DNA from: a virus
Strand: one strand, 5' to 3'
IMG/VR virus record: IMGVR_UViG_3300009085_000030
Coordinates: 1 to 61,208 of that record
DNA length: 61,208 bases
In this document: piece by piece, positions 1 through 9,371 of the stretch
How positions within the stretch are numbered: position 1 is the stretch's first letter
How the letters are laid out: every line of letters starts with the position of its first letter
Notes under the pieces: model-generated
The model's input: only the letters and a program-made list of their open reading frames with translations
Told to the model about the DNA's origin: nothing
Database searches by the model: none
Translations under genes and position numbers: made by a program

Positions 1-13
1 AACGTAGCCTGAT

Positions 14-1096
14 ATGTCTGAGCGCAACCTGCTCCCAGGTATCGGTTTCGTCGGTGAGACGAAGCCAGGGGAGAACGTCTTTGCGCCGGGCGCGGGGACT
101 GTTACCAGTTCGACACTGACCCTCTACTGGGCAGTCGTGCCGACCGCGCTAGCGGACTACACGAATGACGACACCGGCGCGGCACGAATCCGGACCGGGA
201 AAGATGATACTGGGGCCGCGCTAGAAGCCGGGACCTTCGGGTCGATAATCGCGCCCCTTCTCCCTCTTGGTGCGAACACGGTAGACGCGCTGCTACCGCC
301 GACGACGCAACTCGATCCGGGCACCAGCTACGTCATCGCCTGGACGATCTGGGACGGCAGCGCTTACGGCGGGGATACTACTACCAAGGTAGTCAAGTCC
401 GCAGCCTTTGACACTGCGTCTACCGGCGCAAACGTCCCAGCATCGCAGGCCGAGACGGCTACCGCAGTTGACTCGCCAGCGGCGACGCTCGTCACATCGG
501 CGGCGCGTGTCGAGACTGCGGCCGCGACGGACACGCCGGTTCGGATGCAGTACATCCGGCCAGACGGCGTGGCGCAAGCCCCGCAGAACGCATCGGGCAC
601 CTGGGCGGACATAGATGAAGTCGTAGCGAGCGACTCAGACTATATCCTAGGGGCGAACGGGTCCAGTTTCCACTACTTCGCAACCTTCACTAGCCCACCG
701 GAAGGTACGCCGGTATCTGGGACTTGTAGGGTACGCTACCGGGTAGTACGGGCGAGCAGTGTCGGACCAACCATCCCGGCTTCGGGTGGCGCAGCTTTCA
801 ACTTTTCTGCGTATCTGTACGAAGGGACTACTCTTCGAGCGGCGGGGACGGCTTCGGCTATCCCAACAGATGGTTCGTGGGTAGACTGGGCGTACGTGTT
901 CAATACTAGTCTGATTACAGACTGGAGCAACGTACGCTTATCTTTCACGTGTACTTCCCCAACGGGGTACACAATAGCTCTTACCTGGGCAGAAATCGAA
1001 ATCCCAGGCAGCAGTGGGATACCTGTTCTATCTAACCCTGGCGCGATTGACATACTGGCGCTGAGCGCCCGCCCGCAAGTAACCGTGACGTACTAG
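14..1096 (+). CDS. Fibre-associated protein with Fn3-like domain and 20-residue repeats
   Basis: 360 residues, no enzymatic motif. Residues about 30-135 resemble domains in the two other fibre-like proteins downstream (from 4020 and 4987): a conserved LYWAV/LYVVI strand, then an alanine- and glycine-rich stretch and a final SY-I-WTIWD strand. One and a half copies of the 20-residue repeat follow (QAETATAVDSP, ARVETAAATDTP). A beta-rich carbohydrate-binding-like domain (about 175-330) comes next. The C-terminus (ILALSARPQVTVTY) matches the C-terminus of the protein ending at 4985. It is the first gene of a compact fibre cassette ahead of the capsid genes. An upstream reading frame ends at base 12, just before this ATG. 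Role in host binding is inferred from context. Confidence 0.7.
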   Translation: MSERNLLPGIGFVGETKPGENVFAPGAGTVTSSTLTLYWAVVPTALADYTNDDTGAARIRTGKDDTGAALEAGTFGSIIAPLLPLGANTVDALLPPTTQLDPGTSYVIAWTIWDGSAYGGDTTTKVVKSAAFDTASTGANVPASQAETATAVDSPAATLVTSAARVETAAATDTPVRMQYIRPDGVAQAPQNASGTWADIDEVVASDSDYILGANGSSFHYFATFTSPPEGTPVSGTCRVRYRVVRASSVGPTIPASGGAAFNFSAYLYEGTTLRAAGTASAIPTDGSWVDWAYVFNTSLITDWSNVRLSFTCTSPTGYTIALTWAEIEIPGSSGIPVLSNPGAIDILALSARPQVTVTY

Positions 1097-1104
1097 GATC
1101 CACC

Positions 1105-4005
1105 ATGCGTATCACAGCAGACCGAGTCCTCGAAACCAGCACTTCCACTGGTACCACAGCACTGACGCTGGCCGGTGCGGTCACTGGTTACCGAACCTTT
1201 GGGTCAGCGTGCGCGAACAACGACACCTGCTACTACTCGATCTGGGCCGTGGACGCTGCGGGCAACCCGACCGGCCAGTGGGAAACAGGGCTGGGCACCT
1301 GGGCGACCGGCGGCACGTTGACTCGCACAAGCGTCCATGCCAGTTCCAGTGCGGGCGCGGCTGTGGATTTTGCCGCCGGCACCAAGCGGGTCGCGATGAC
1401 CGCCGTCGCCAAGTCTTTCCCGTACGACGATGGTGTCTACGAGATGCCAGACCCAGGAACCGCCACGCAGAATACCTCGGCGCTACTGGCCGCGTTGCAA
1501 TCCGGCAAAGGTGTGGTGCAGTTCCAGGCTGGCGAGTATGTCTTCAACGGCGCTGTGACCAACACCATTGTCGGGCGCACGATTCGTGGACGAGGCGCGG
1601 CACGCACCACGCTGAAGATGGAAGCCAGCCACACGGTTGACTTCCTGTTCGTGTCGAGCGCTGGCGCCTCAGGCACAATAATCGAGGAGTTGACCTTCGA
1701 TGGCAACTGCCCCAACAGCACCAACATCTACTGCGGATTGCTGAAGGCCGACCAGAGCACGATCACAAACAAGTTCACATTACGTGACTGCAAGTTCACG
1801 AACATCCGCCTGTACCTGATCCGGCTGTGGCCCGGTTCGACTGACTTCATCATGGATCGGTGCCGGATCGAAGACGTTGAAGACTGGATGATCGAGGCGA
1901 CACCCTGGTACCGGGGAACTATCCGGGACTGCGTGTTCTTCAACTACTCGATGGACCCAACGTATAGCTCATCCACCGGCTGCATCTTGGTGATGCAAGG
2001 CGGCAGCGATGGCTGGATCATCGAGGGCAACCAGTTCTACCCGCATGTCACGAATGGATACTTCGCCATCGAGTCGGTGTGGGATGGCGAGACCCCTGTG
2101 CGCGGGATGGTGTTCGCCAACAACGTGCTGGACGCACGCAACGCGCTGAACGGCAACAACGCAGGTACTGGGGTCAGCGGATGCTTCGAGGGGTGCACGT
2201 TCACTGGCAATGTCTGGAAGAACGGCGCCGGATCAGCTCACGTTTGCGGGCTTGAAGTTGTCGGTCGACGCAATACAGTCACAGGCAATACGATCCACAA
2301 CGGTCAGTTCGCTTTTGGGAGCACCGCAAAGATAGTAGGCGACCCCAAGGGGGCTGTGGTCAGCGGCAATACGTTCATCCAGAATAGAACAGTGGCGTAT
2401 CCGGCCGAAGCGATGCGCCAGTCTGACTCGATACGGCTATACAACGCTGTTGGCGTGCTGGTAGAAGGCAACTCGTTTTGGTACGAGCAGGGCCACATGG
2501 ACGGAGGCAACTGCATCAACGTCGAGGGCTCGACGGCGGACCTTCTGACGATCCGCAACAACGTGTTCCAGCAGCACGCCATGACCAACAACACGGTTGG
2601 CATTAAGGTAGATACGACGGTGTCTGTCTCCGGCGTCATCATCGAGGGCAACACCTTCGACAAGCTGTATCGAGGTATCAACCTGGACATGACCGGCGCG
2701 TCTGAAGTCCACGTCAAGAGAAACTACTTCTACGACTGCGACTTGGACCTCAACGAGTCTGGCGGCAAGTCCATCAAGTCTGGAAACATCACAAGCCAGT
2801 TCGTAGATTCGGAGGTGAATGCAGAAGACTACGGAGTGTTCGGTGACGGTGGAGACTACACGACGCAGTTGCAAGCGGCCATTGATGCGCTCGATGTGCT
2901 GGTAGATGTCAATGGTGTCGGGCAGCGCACTCTCGCTCTACCTTCCGGCACTGTCGTCATTTCCAGCACGATCACGCTAAAAGCCGTCAACATTGTCAGT
3001 GCGTCTCGTGTGCCGAACGGCGGCACCAGGGTTATCTGGAACGGAACAGCCGGCGGCACGATGTTCCAGGCTCATGCTTCGGACTTCAATAGCTCCTTCT
3101 GGCTGTTGGAGGGCATTAACTTCCGCTCCGGCACAACAGATCCTGGCGTCATGCTCGACCTGAGCACCGCTGCCGGATATGTGGACGCCTTCTGCCGGGT
3201 GCGCGAGTGTCACTTCAACGACTGCACAAGTCACGCCATCAAGGTCGGTGGCTGGATCAACGCGCACTGGGAGCACCTGCGGTTTGACCACGTCGGCGGG
3301 TTCGCTGTGCTACTGACTGTGCCGAACTCGTCCTTGAGCCTGTCCACGTTCAGCATTGACGGCTTCACCTACGACCACAACCGCTCGACCGAGAAGGGTT
3401 GGGGCGTCATCGGCGTAAACAACGCTGCTCTCGCATCGAACGTCGGTTCAATCGAGTTGTCGAACGGCCGCATTGAAGTCAACGCCACATGGGACACGCG
3501 AGTCGCGGCTGGGACTCTTGGTGCTGCCCGTGCAGTTTTCTCCGAGTCAAGCGGAGGTACGGGCACGACGCGCAGCATCGGGTGGAAGCTGCGCAACGTC
3601 ACCTACAGCGATGCCTCCGGCATGTCGGACGATGGCATCGTGTTCCGAAACACCAGTGCCGCGAGCAGTGACTATGCCGTGTCCTTGTCCTACGATAATG
3701 TGCGCACCGCCAACTTGTCCGCGGTTTTCACCGGGGCTGTCGGCACCCGGCTGGCTGGCGTGCCAACTAACGCTCTGGCCGGCATTGGGTCCATCAACCC
3801 AGCCGCATCGAACTCCGCCTTCGTCGGGTATGGGGCGGGCAACATCATCAGCGGCGGGAACGGGTCGCCGGAGAGCGTGGTCACTGCGTCACGTGGCTCG
3901 ATATACATGCGCTACGACGGCGGAGCCGGGACGACCATGTATGTGAAAGAAACTGGCGACAACACTAACACCGGGTGGTATAAGGTGACCACTACCGCTG
4001 CCTAA
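1105..4005 (+). CDS. Tail spike protein, double right-handed beta-helix
   Basis: 966 residues. After an N-terminal head of about 110 residues, two pectate-lyase-like beta-helix blocks appear. The first opens near residue 120 (SALLAALQSGKGVVQFQAGEYVF). The second opens near residue 590 (GDYTTQLQAAIDAL, then TLALPSGTVVISSTI). Between and after them are many short N-x-F and G-N-x-F turns typical of stacked helix coils. The ALLAAL-G-V-F-G-Y start is the usual opening of phage tail spikes and pectate lyase superfamily proteins that bind or cut polysaccharide. Catalytic residues cannot be assigned by eye. It sits 8 bases after the preceding fibre gene. Host polysaccharide recognition or degradation is inferred. 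Confidence 0.8.
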   Translation: MRITADRVLETSTSTGTTALTLAGAVTGYRTFGSACANNDTCYYSIWAVDAAGNPTGQWETGLGTWATGGTLTRTSVHASSSAGAAVDFAAGTKRVAMTAVAKSFPYDDGVYEMPDPGTATQNTSALLAALQSGKGVVQFQAGEYVFNGAVTNTIVGRTIRGRGAARTTLKMEASHTVDFLFVSSAGASGTIIEELTFDGNCPNSTNIYCGLLKADQSTITNKFTLRDCKFTNIRLYLIRLWPGSTDFIMDRCRIEDVEDWMIEATPWYRGTIRDCVFFNYSMDPTYSSSTGCILVMQGGSDGWIIEGNQFYPHVTNGYFAIESVWDGETPVRGMVFANNVLDARNALNGNNAGTGVSGCFEGCTFTGNVWKNGAGSAHVCGLEVVGRRNTVTGNTIHNGQFAFGSTAKIVGDPKGAVVSGNTFIQNRTVAYPAEAMRQSDSIRLYNAVGVLVEGNSFWYEQGHMDGGNCINVEGSTADLLTIRNNVFQQHAMTNNTVGIKVDTTVSVSGVIIEGNTFDKLYRGINLDMTGASEVHVKRNYFYDCDLDLNESGGKSIKSGNITSQFVDSEVNAEDYGVFGDGGDYTTQLQAAIDALDVLVDVNGVGQRTLALPSGTVVISSTITLKAVNIVSASRVPNGGTRVIWNGTAGGTMFQAHASDFNSSFWLLEGINFRSGTTDPGVMLDLSTAAGYVDAFCRVRECHFNDCTSHAIKVGGWINAHWEHLRFDHVGGFAVLLTVPNSSLSLSTFSIDGFTYDHNRSTEKGWGVIGVNNAALASNVGSIELSNGRIEVNATWDTRVAAGTLGAARAVFSESSGGTGTTRSIGWKLRNVTYSDASGMSDDGIVFRNTSAASSDYAVSLSYDNVRTANLSAVFTGAVGTRLAGVPTNALAGIGSINPAASNSAFVGYGAGNIISGGNGSPESVVTASRGSIYMRYDGGAGTTMYVKETGDNTNTGWYKVTTTAA

Positions 4006-4019
4006 CGTGACCCCGTGAT

Positions 4020-4985
4020 ATGACTGACACCCTCGGCGGCGCACCCCTCGGCTCGGGCGACAACCCGACCGAGAATGAGCGTCTGTACGTCGTCATCTAC
4101 CCGGCGGCGAAGGCCGCTCCGGCCAACGACGCAACGGGGCGTGCGCAGGTCAAGGCTGGGCAGGCTGGGGACAGCACCCCGGCAACCTGGGCGGGGTCCG
4201 TACTATCACCACTGACGACTGCGAGCCCGTTCAACTGGCCCGAGATCGCCGCGACGCTGACGACGGAAACGTCGTACAAGATAACGTTCCTATGGGATCG
4301 AGCGGGTACTGCATACTCAAATGTCAGCACAGGCACGTTCGCTACTGGTAGCCTAGTCGCCGAAAGCGCCTCCGCCGTTGCGACGGCGAGCGCGACATTC
4401 ATCGCCACTGCGGCGCGGGCGGAAGCGGCCTCGGCCACAGACGCAAGCGACGGCACTACTGCCACCGTAGTCACTGGTGCGCAAGCGGAGTCTACCACTG
4501 CCGCCAGCACGCAGTCCGCCACCGCCGCTATGGTGGCGGCGCGAGTGGAAGCATCCTCGGCGGTGGACACCGTTACTGGGGATACTTCGTCGGCGTTGTC
4601 CGATTCGTGCAACGAGTCCACGGCGGCGGCAAGTACCCAGTCCGCCACGGTGGTGACGGCGGCGGCGCGGGTAGAAGCGGCCTCGGCAACGGATACGCCA
4701 GCCGCCGGCAATGCCACTGCTGCGGCTCGGGTAGAAGCAGCCTCGGCAACGGACGCGCCTGCGGCGACTAAGGCGACGACCGGCGCGCAGGCAGAAACCG
4801 CTGGCGCAGCAGATGCCACTGCGGCGGGCAACGCGACTACAGGAGCACAGACCGAATCTGCTACGCTTGCCAGCGTGCAGGACGCAACAATCCCGCTGCC
4901 AAATGCACCGGTGCTGTCGTCTGCCACGGCGACAGATATCTTGACAACCAGTGCGCGTCCGCGCGTAACCGTGACGTTCGCCTGA
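4020..4985 (+). CDS. Repeat-rich fibre-like protein
   Basis: 321 residues. The N-terminal 110 residues form a domain (RLYVVIYPAAKAAPAND through TYKITFLWDRAG-TAYSNVSTGTF) that recurs inside the next protein around its residues 465-555. Residues 115-290 are an Ala/Thr/Ser/Glu repeat with a 20-residue period (for example TAAARVEAASATDTPAAGNA). The C-terminus TDILTTSARPRVTVTFA repeats that of the gene ending at 1096. No cysteine-based or catalytic motif is seen. The composition suggests an extended elastic or fibrous stalk. It ends one base before the next ATG (TGATATG). Confidence 0.65.
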   Translation: MTDTLGGAPLGSGDNPTENERLYVVIYPAAKAAPANDATGRAQVKAGQAGDSTPATWAGSVLSPLTTASPFNWPEIAATLTTETSYKITFLWDRAGTAYSNVSTGTFATGSLVAESASAVATASATFIATAARAEAASATDASDGTTATVVTGAQAESTTAASTQSATAAMVAARVEASSAVDTVTGDTSSALSDSCNESTAAASTQSATVVTAAARVEAASATDTPAAGNATAAARVEAASATDAPAATKATTGAQAETAGAADATAAGNATTGAQTESATLASVQDATIPLPNAPVLSSATATDILTTSARPRVTVTFA

Positions 4986-4986
4986 T

Positions 4987-7900
4987 ATGACCATCGTCAC
5001 TCTTAACCCAGGCACTACATCCTGGCAGGTCCCTGCCGGGGTTTCGTCGCTGAAGGTCACTTGCATAGGCCCCGGTGGTGGCGGTGGGACGCGTACTACA
5101 ACAGGCGTGGGCGGCGGCGCCGGCGGTGGCGCAGTTTCTATCGTTACGGCACTGGCTGTCACGCCAGGACAGACCGTATATACCAGCATGCCCCTTGGGG
5201 GCACTCCGGGCACGACGGCGGGACCCTGCTGGCTGAACAAGACTGCGAACAGCGCACCCTTGATCACAACAGACGGGGCACTGGCGAATGCTGGCACTTC
5301 CGTACCTTCAAACTCCGCTAATGGAACCGCTGGTGGGATCACTACCAGCGGGGTAGGGAATTCGAAGTACGCGGGCGGCGCTGGCGGCACGGGCGCCACG
5401 AACGGCGGCGGGGGCGGTTCTGGCGCTGCGTCCAATGCCACCGGCAACGCGGGTGCTGAAACTACCCCTGGCGCCGCAACGGATATCAGCGGCGCAGGTG
5501 GTGCCGGTGCTTCCGCAACTAACACCAACGGGTCCGCGGGGTCGACCCCTGGCGGGGGTGGTGGCGGCGCCCGTAGAACAAATAGCACGCGAACCGGCGG
5601 AACCGGTGGCGCGGCTCAGATCATTATCGAGTACGAGGAATCGACCCCTGGTGCTGGGGTAGAAACCGCTTCAGCCACGGACACATCCGACGCTTCTGAA
5701 ACGACGACCGCAGCTCAGACTGAAACATCGAGCCCGGCGGACACCCCAGCCGGCGGCAACGCGACCTCAGCGGCGCGGGTTGAGTCCACAGCGGCGACAG
5801 ATGCGTCAGACCGTGGCTTGCTGGCGAGCGTAGCGAGCGCAGAAACTACGTCGTCGACCAGCACGCAAGAAGGCGTGAAGACTATCGGCGGCATTGCTGC
5901 GGAATCGACAGCCGCAACGCACGCTCAGTCCGCCACGATGACGACGGCAGCGGCCCGCGTCGAGTCAACTACTTCCACAGACACGCCCGCTGGCGGCAAT
6001 GCAACGGCAGCGGCCCGGGTCGAGTCCTCTAGCCCGGCAGACACGCCTGCGTCGAGCCGCCTGACTACGTCAGCACGTGTCGAGTCAACTACTTCTACGG
6101 ACTCGGGCTCGTCAGGGAACGCGGCATCAGCGGCCCGCGTCGAGTCCTCTAGCCCGGCAGACACGCCCTCTGGCGGCAATGCAACGGCAGCGGCCCGCGT
6201 CGAGTCATCAACTCTGGCGGACACACCCGCTGGCGGCAACGCGACATCAGCGGCCCGGGTCGAGTCCTCTACGTTAACGGACGCGGGCTCGTCTGGGGTG
6301 GTGACGGCAGCGGCGCTAGCCGAGTCTACAAGCGCCAGCAGCGCGCAGGACGGGGATACTGGGGCAGGGGGCGCGCTGCTGTACTGCGTCATCTACGACG
6401 TAGCGAAGACTGCGCCAGCGAACAACGACACTGGCCGCGCCCAGATCAAAGCGGGGCTGGATGGGGACGGTGACGCCGCCATCTGGGCCGGAAACACTAC
6501 CGCTCCAGAGGTCACGACTGCGCCGTTCGATTGGCCCAGTCTGGCCGAAGGACTGCCGGATGACACGACGTTCGGCATTTCGTTCCTGTGGGACCAAGAT
6601 GACCTAGTCTATTCAAACGTCGATACTGGGACGTTTGCGACTGAGTCTGCCGGTACCGAGTACAGTGACTCTAGGGCTGAGTCTACAAGCCCAACTGAAA
6701 CCGCTTCCGCTGCCAACACAACCGCAGTGGCGCGGGCGGAAACTACCAGCCCGGCAGACGCGCCCGCTGCCACTGCCGCTATGGTGGCGGCGCAGGCTGA
6801 GACCGCTTCGGCGCTGGACAATACCGACGCCAGCGAATCTTCAGCGCTTTCAGACTCGCGCAACGAGACCACGACGCCGACGCACGTGCAGTCTGCCACC
6901 CTGGCCGCAGTCGGCGTACAGGCAGAGACTACTACCGCCACAAGCACGCAATCCGTCACCTGGGTGACCAGCGCGGCGCGGGTCGAGACAGCGTCTGCGA
7001 CTGATACCAGCAACGGCAGTGTCTCCTCCGCGCTGTCGGACTCGGTCGCAGAATACGGAACTGCGGACCACGCTCAGTCAGTCTTGATGGCCGGCGTGGC
7101 AGCGCAGGCTGAAACCGCTGCGGCCGCGAGTGCGCAGAATGCCACCTGGGCGACCAGTGCGGCGCGTGCTGAAACGACTTCGCCAGTTGAGACGGTTACG
7201 GGCGCGGTCTTTTCGTCGCTCGCGGATACGAGGAGCGAGTCTGCATCCCTGTCACACGCGCAGGCTGCGACCCTGGCAACGTCGGCAGCGAGTGTAGAGG
7301 CTACTTCTCCGCTCGATTCAGTGTCCAGCACGTACGCGACTGCTGCGGCGCGAGCTGAGACAGCAACGGCGCTTGACTCATCCAACGCGACCTGGGGCAC
7401 AACATCCGCCAGGGTAGAAACTGCTGCGGCTACGGACTCGTCTGCCGTCGACTCAGACTATGGCCGTACGGCGCTGGAATCGACTAGTGCTACGGACACC
7501 AGTGCGGCCTCCGCGGCGTGGGCGGCTCGCAATGTCGCGGAGACGGCTTCGGCTGCCTCTGTGCAGGCGGCTACGGTCACGACGTCAGCGGCGCTCGTTG
7601 AGACTACTACCGCAGCTTCTACGCAGGCTGCGCTGTTCGAAGAACTGCGGCTGGCGTCGCGGCATGAGTCTACCAGTCCGACGGACACATCGAACTCTGC
7701 ATTCGGTCAACGCATCGGGGCGGGTGCCGAGTCAACCAGTCCTACGCACACACAGTCTGCACTGGGCGTGCATGTTGCGGCGATAGCAGAATCTGCGCCG
7801 CTTGTCTCTGTGCAAGACTGGACAGCCGGGGCTTCTGCTGCCGCTCGCGTTGAGACTGCAACCCTTGCACACGCACAGTCCGCATCCGTAGCGGCTGTGG

Positions 7901-8346
7901 GCGCGCGTACAGAGTCGGCTACGGCTACTGCCACGGCCTCCGCCAGCGCAACGGTGGTGTTCGCCGCAGCGGCAGTGGCGGAGGTCGCTTCCGCTACGTC
8001 CACGACGAACTCGCTGACCTTCTCAGACCTGCTGGATGGGGTGCTCGAGACGGTTGACGCGGTTGACGCATCGAGCGTTTCGGGTTCTTGGGTCGCCGCG
8101 CAGGCCGAGTCTGGTTCTTTGCTCGCGCAACAGAACGGTGATATAACGCTGCACGGGGCAGCAAAGGCGGAAGTCGCTGCGGCGGTAGACTCATCTAGCG
8201 CAGACACTGTGTCTTCGCCTCGGTGGTTCATCGTCCCGTCCAGCGACCGCACCTACGTTGTCCCTGCTAGTGAACGCACTCATGTCGTTTCTGCCAGTGA
8301 CCGGGTCTTCGTAGCATCGGCCGCAGACCGCACAGCTTCCTCGTAA
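4987..8346 (+). CDS. Long glycine-rich and 20-residue-repeat fibre protein
   Basis: 1119 residues. The N-terminus (VPAGVSSLKVTCIGPGGGGG, then glycine clusters to residue 205) is the glycine-rich phage fibre domain whose polyglycine sheets often carry the receptor-binding loops. Residues 215-460 and 560-1085 are tandem 20-residue Ala/Ser/Thr/Glu repeats; six units are nearly aligned copies at DNA level. A domain shared with the two upstream fibre-like proteins is inserted at about 465-555. The last 45 residues carry four copies of a short P/A-S-x-D/E-R-T-x-V motif (VPSSDRTYVVPASERTHVV). I infer a long structural fibre; no enzyme signature is seen. Confidence 0.7.
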   Translation: MTIVTLNPGTTSWQVPAGVSSLKVTCIGPGGGGGTRTTTGVGGGAGGGAVSIVTALAVTPGQTVYTSMPLGGTPGTTAGPCWLNKTANSAPLITTDGALANAGTSVPSNSANGTAGGITTSGVGNSKYAGGAGGTGATNGGGGGSGAASNATGNAGAETTPGAATDISGAGGAGASATNTNGSAGSTPGGGGGGARRTNSTRTGGTGGAAQIIIEYEESTPGAGVETASATDTSDASETTTAAQTETSSPADTPAGGNATSAARVESTAATDASDRGLLASVASAETTSSTSTQEGVKTIGGIAAESTAATHAQSATMTTAAARVESTTSTDTPAGGNATAAARVESSSPADTPASSRLTTSARVESTTSTDSGSSGNAASAARVESSSPADTPSGGNATAAARVESSTLADTPAGGNATSAARVESSTLTDAGSSGVVTAAALAESTSASSAQDGDTGAGGALLYCVIYDVAKTAPANNDTGRAQIKAGLDGDGDAAIWAGNTTAPEVTTAPFDWPSLAEGLPDDTTFGISFLWDQDDLVYSNVDTGTFATESAGTEYSDSRAESTSPTETASAANTTAVARAETTSPADAPAATAAMVAAQAETASALDNTDASESSALSDSRNETTTPTHVQSATLAAVGVQAETTTATSTQSVTWVTSAARVETASATDTSNGSVSSALSDSVAEYGTADHAQSVLMAGVAAQAETAAAASAQNATWATSAARAETTSPVETVTGAVFSSLADTRSESASLSHAQAATLATSAASVEATSPLDSVSSTYATAAARAETATALDSSNATWGTTSARVETAAATDSSAVDSDYGRTALESTSATDTSAASAAWAARNVAETASAASVQAATVTTSAALVETTTAASTQAALFEELRLASRHESTSPTDTSNSAFGQRIGAGAESTSPTHTQSALGVHVAAIAESAPLVSVQDWTAGASAAARVETATLAHAQSASVAAVGARTESATATATASASATVVFAAAAVAEVASATSTTNSLTFSDLLDGVLETVDAVDASSVSGSWVAAQAESGSLLAQQNGDITLHGAAKAEVAAAVDSSSADTVSSPRWFIVPSSDRTYVVPASERTHVVSASDRVFVASAADRTASS
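5941..6300 (+). repeat. Tandem 60-bp repeats encoding 20-residue units
   Basis: Six consecutive 60-base units start at 5941, 6001, 6061, 6121, 6181 and 6241. Each encodes a 20-residue unit with core A-R-V-E-S-S/T followed by A/S-D-T/S. The GCGGCCCG-GTCGAGTC block is conserved at the same offset in five of six units. More degenerate units of the same length extend across the rest of the gene and occur in the genes ending at 1096 and 4985. Confidence 0.9.
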
Positions 8347-8360
8347 CTAGGGCTTTCCAA

Positions 8361-8681
8361 ATGGCTACCGACAAGTTCAGACTCAAGGGCAACAAGTACG
8401 TGATCGAGAAGGATCCGAATGCTGTCCTCGATTACACGGTGGACTTCACAGCGTTCCTGGCGCCAGTCAGCGACGAGATCGCAGACCTGGAAATTATCGT
8501 GTCTGGCGGGCTGGTGGTTGACTCGTTCAGCTTCACGGCCACGCACGCTATCGCATGGCTGTCGGCCGGCGACCTGACGGTCGAAGGGGCGTACGCCTCC
8601 GCCACGTACCGCATCACAACGACCAATACCCCGCCACGTATCGAGGACCGCACCGTGTGGTTCGACATCAAAGAACGCTAG
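8361..8681 (+). CDS. Small Ig-like protein, possible fibre-tail adaptor
   Basis: 106 residues. The pattern KDPNAVLDYTVDFTAFL, then D-I-A-D-L-E-I-IVSGGL, and then ITTTNTPPRIEDRTVWFDIKER resembles the about 100-residue phage proteins often annotated as fibre-tail adaptor. These open with a K-DP-A-LDY motif and are predicted beta-sandwiches. It stands between the fibre cassette and the prohead protease. A role in attaching a fibre or decorating the capsid is inferred from this position and the family resemblance; neither is proven. Confidence 0.55.
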   Translation: MATDKFRLKGNKYVIEKDPNAVLDYTVDFTAFLAPVSDEIADLEIIVSGGLVVDSFSFTATHAIAWLSAGDLTVEGAYASATYRITTTNTPPRIEDRTVWFDIKER

Positions 8682-8742
8682 GGTCTGTACGCGCCTGGTC
8701 TTCTATGGTACATTTCTGCAACTTGTGAATAGGCGAGCCGCC

Positions 8743-9339
8743 ATGCAACCACAGATCGTCTACAAAGCCTCCGATATCCAGAAGCTGCCCGATGGGACGT
8801 ACGAGTACGTGGCTTCGGACGAGACGGTCGACCGCTACGGTGACGTCATCCGGGTTTCCGGCTGGGAGCTGAAGAACTACAAGGCGAACCCGGTGATCCT
8901 GTTCGCCCACCAGAAAGACAACCCCGTCGGCCTCGCGACCAAGGTTTGGACCGAGAGCCAGAAGCTGATGGTGCGCATCAAGATGGCCGAGGAAGGTACC
9001 TCGCCGTTCATCGACACGCTGCGCAAGCTGATGGATCAGAAAATCGTGCGTGCTGTGAGCGTGGGCTTTCTGCCCACCAAGCAACCGAACTACATTCGTG
9101 ACGAGAAGAACGACATGATCACCGGCGTCGAGTACGTCGGCCAAGAGCTTCTCGAGAATTCTTTGGTCACCGTGCCCGCCAATCCGATGGCGTTGCAGAC
9201 GGCCAAGGCGATGGGTATTTCCGAACAGCACTTGCAGCGGGTGTTCAGCCCGCTCCGGGCACCGAGCGCGATGGCTCACCTTGCCCGCCAACGTGCTGTC
9301 TTGGAGATGACAAGGCTCGGCGCTTCGAGCAACAAGTGA
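8743..9339 (+). CDS. HK97-family prohead protease
   Basis: 198 residues from this ATG, which has AGGCGAG five bases upstream. An in-frame GTG at 8725 would add six residues but has no ribosome site. The sequence shows the U35 peptidase pattern: DETVDRYGDVIRVSGWELKNY, then NPVILFAHQKDNPVG (putative active-site His), then RAVSVGFLP (putative active-site Ser region) and LLENSLVTVPANPMAL. Such proteases cut the scaffold (delta) part of HK97-type capsid proteins during maturation. The capsid gene begins 32 bases downstream, as is usual. Confidence 0.93.
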   Translation: MQPQIVYKASDIQKLPDGTYEYVASDETVDRYGDVIRVSGWELKNYKANPVILFAHQKDNPVGLATKVWTESQKLMVRIKMAEEGTSPFIDTLRKLMDQKIVRAVSVGFLPTKQPNYIRDEKNDMITGVEYVGQELLENSLVTVPANPMALQTAKAMGISEQHLQRVFSPLRAPSAMAHLARQRAVLEMTRLGASSNK

Positions 9340-9371
9340 ACTGACTGTTTCAACAATCTGGAGAATACGCA

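Noticed and set aside
1-12. Partial CDS at the left edge
   Set aside because: Only N-V-A-stop is visible. It probably ends an upstream fibre gene, but four codons are too few to support a feature.
4353-5588. Minus-strand ORF of 411 codons, proline-rich start
   Set aside because: Antisense shadow of two repeat-rich fibre genes; the low complexity explains the open frame.
5941-6300. CRISPR array
   Set aside because: The 60-bp periodic units are continuous coding repeats without spacers.
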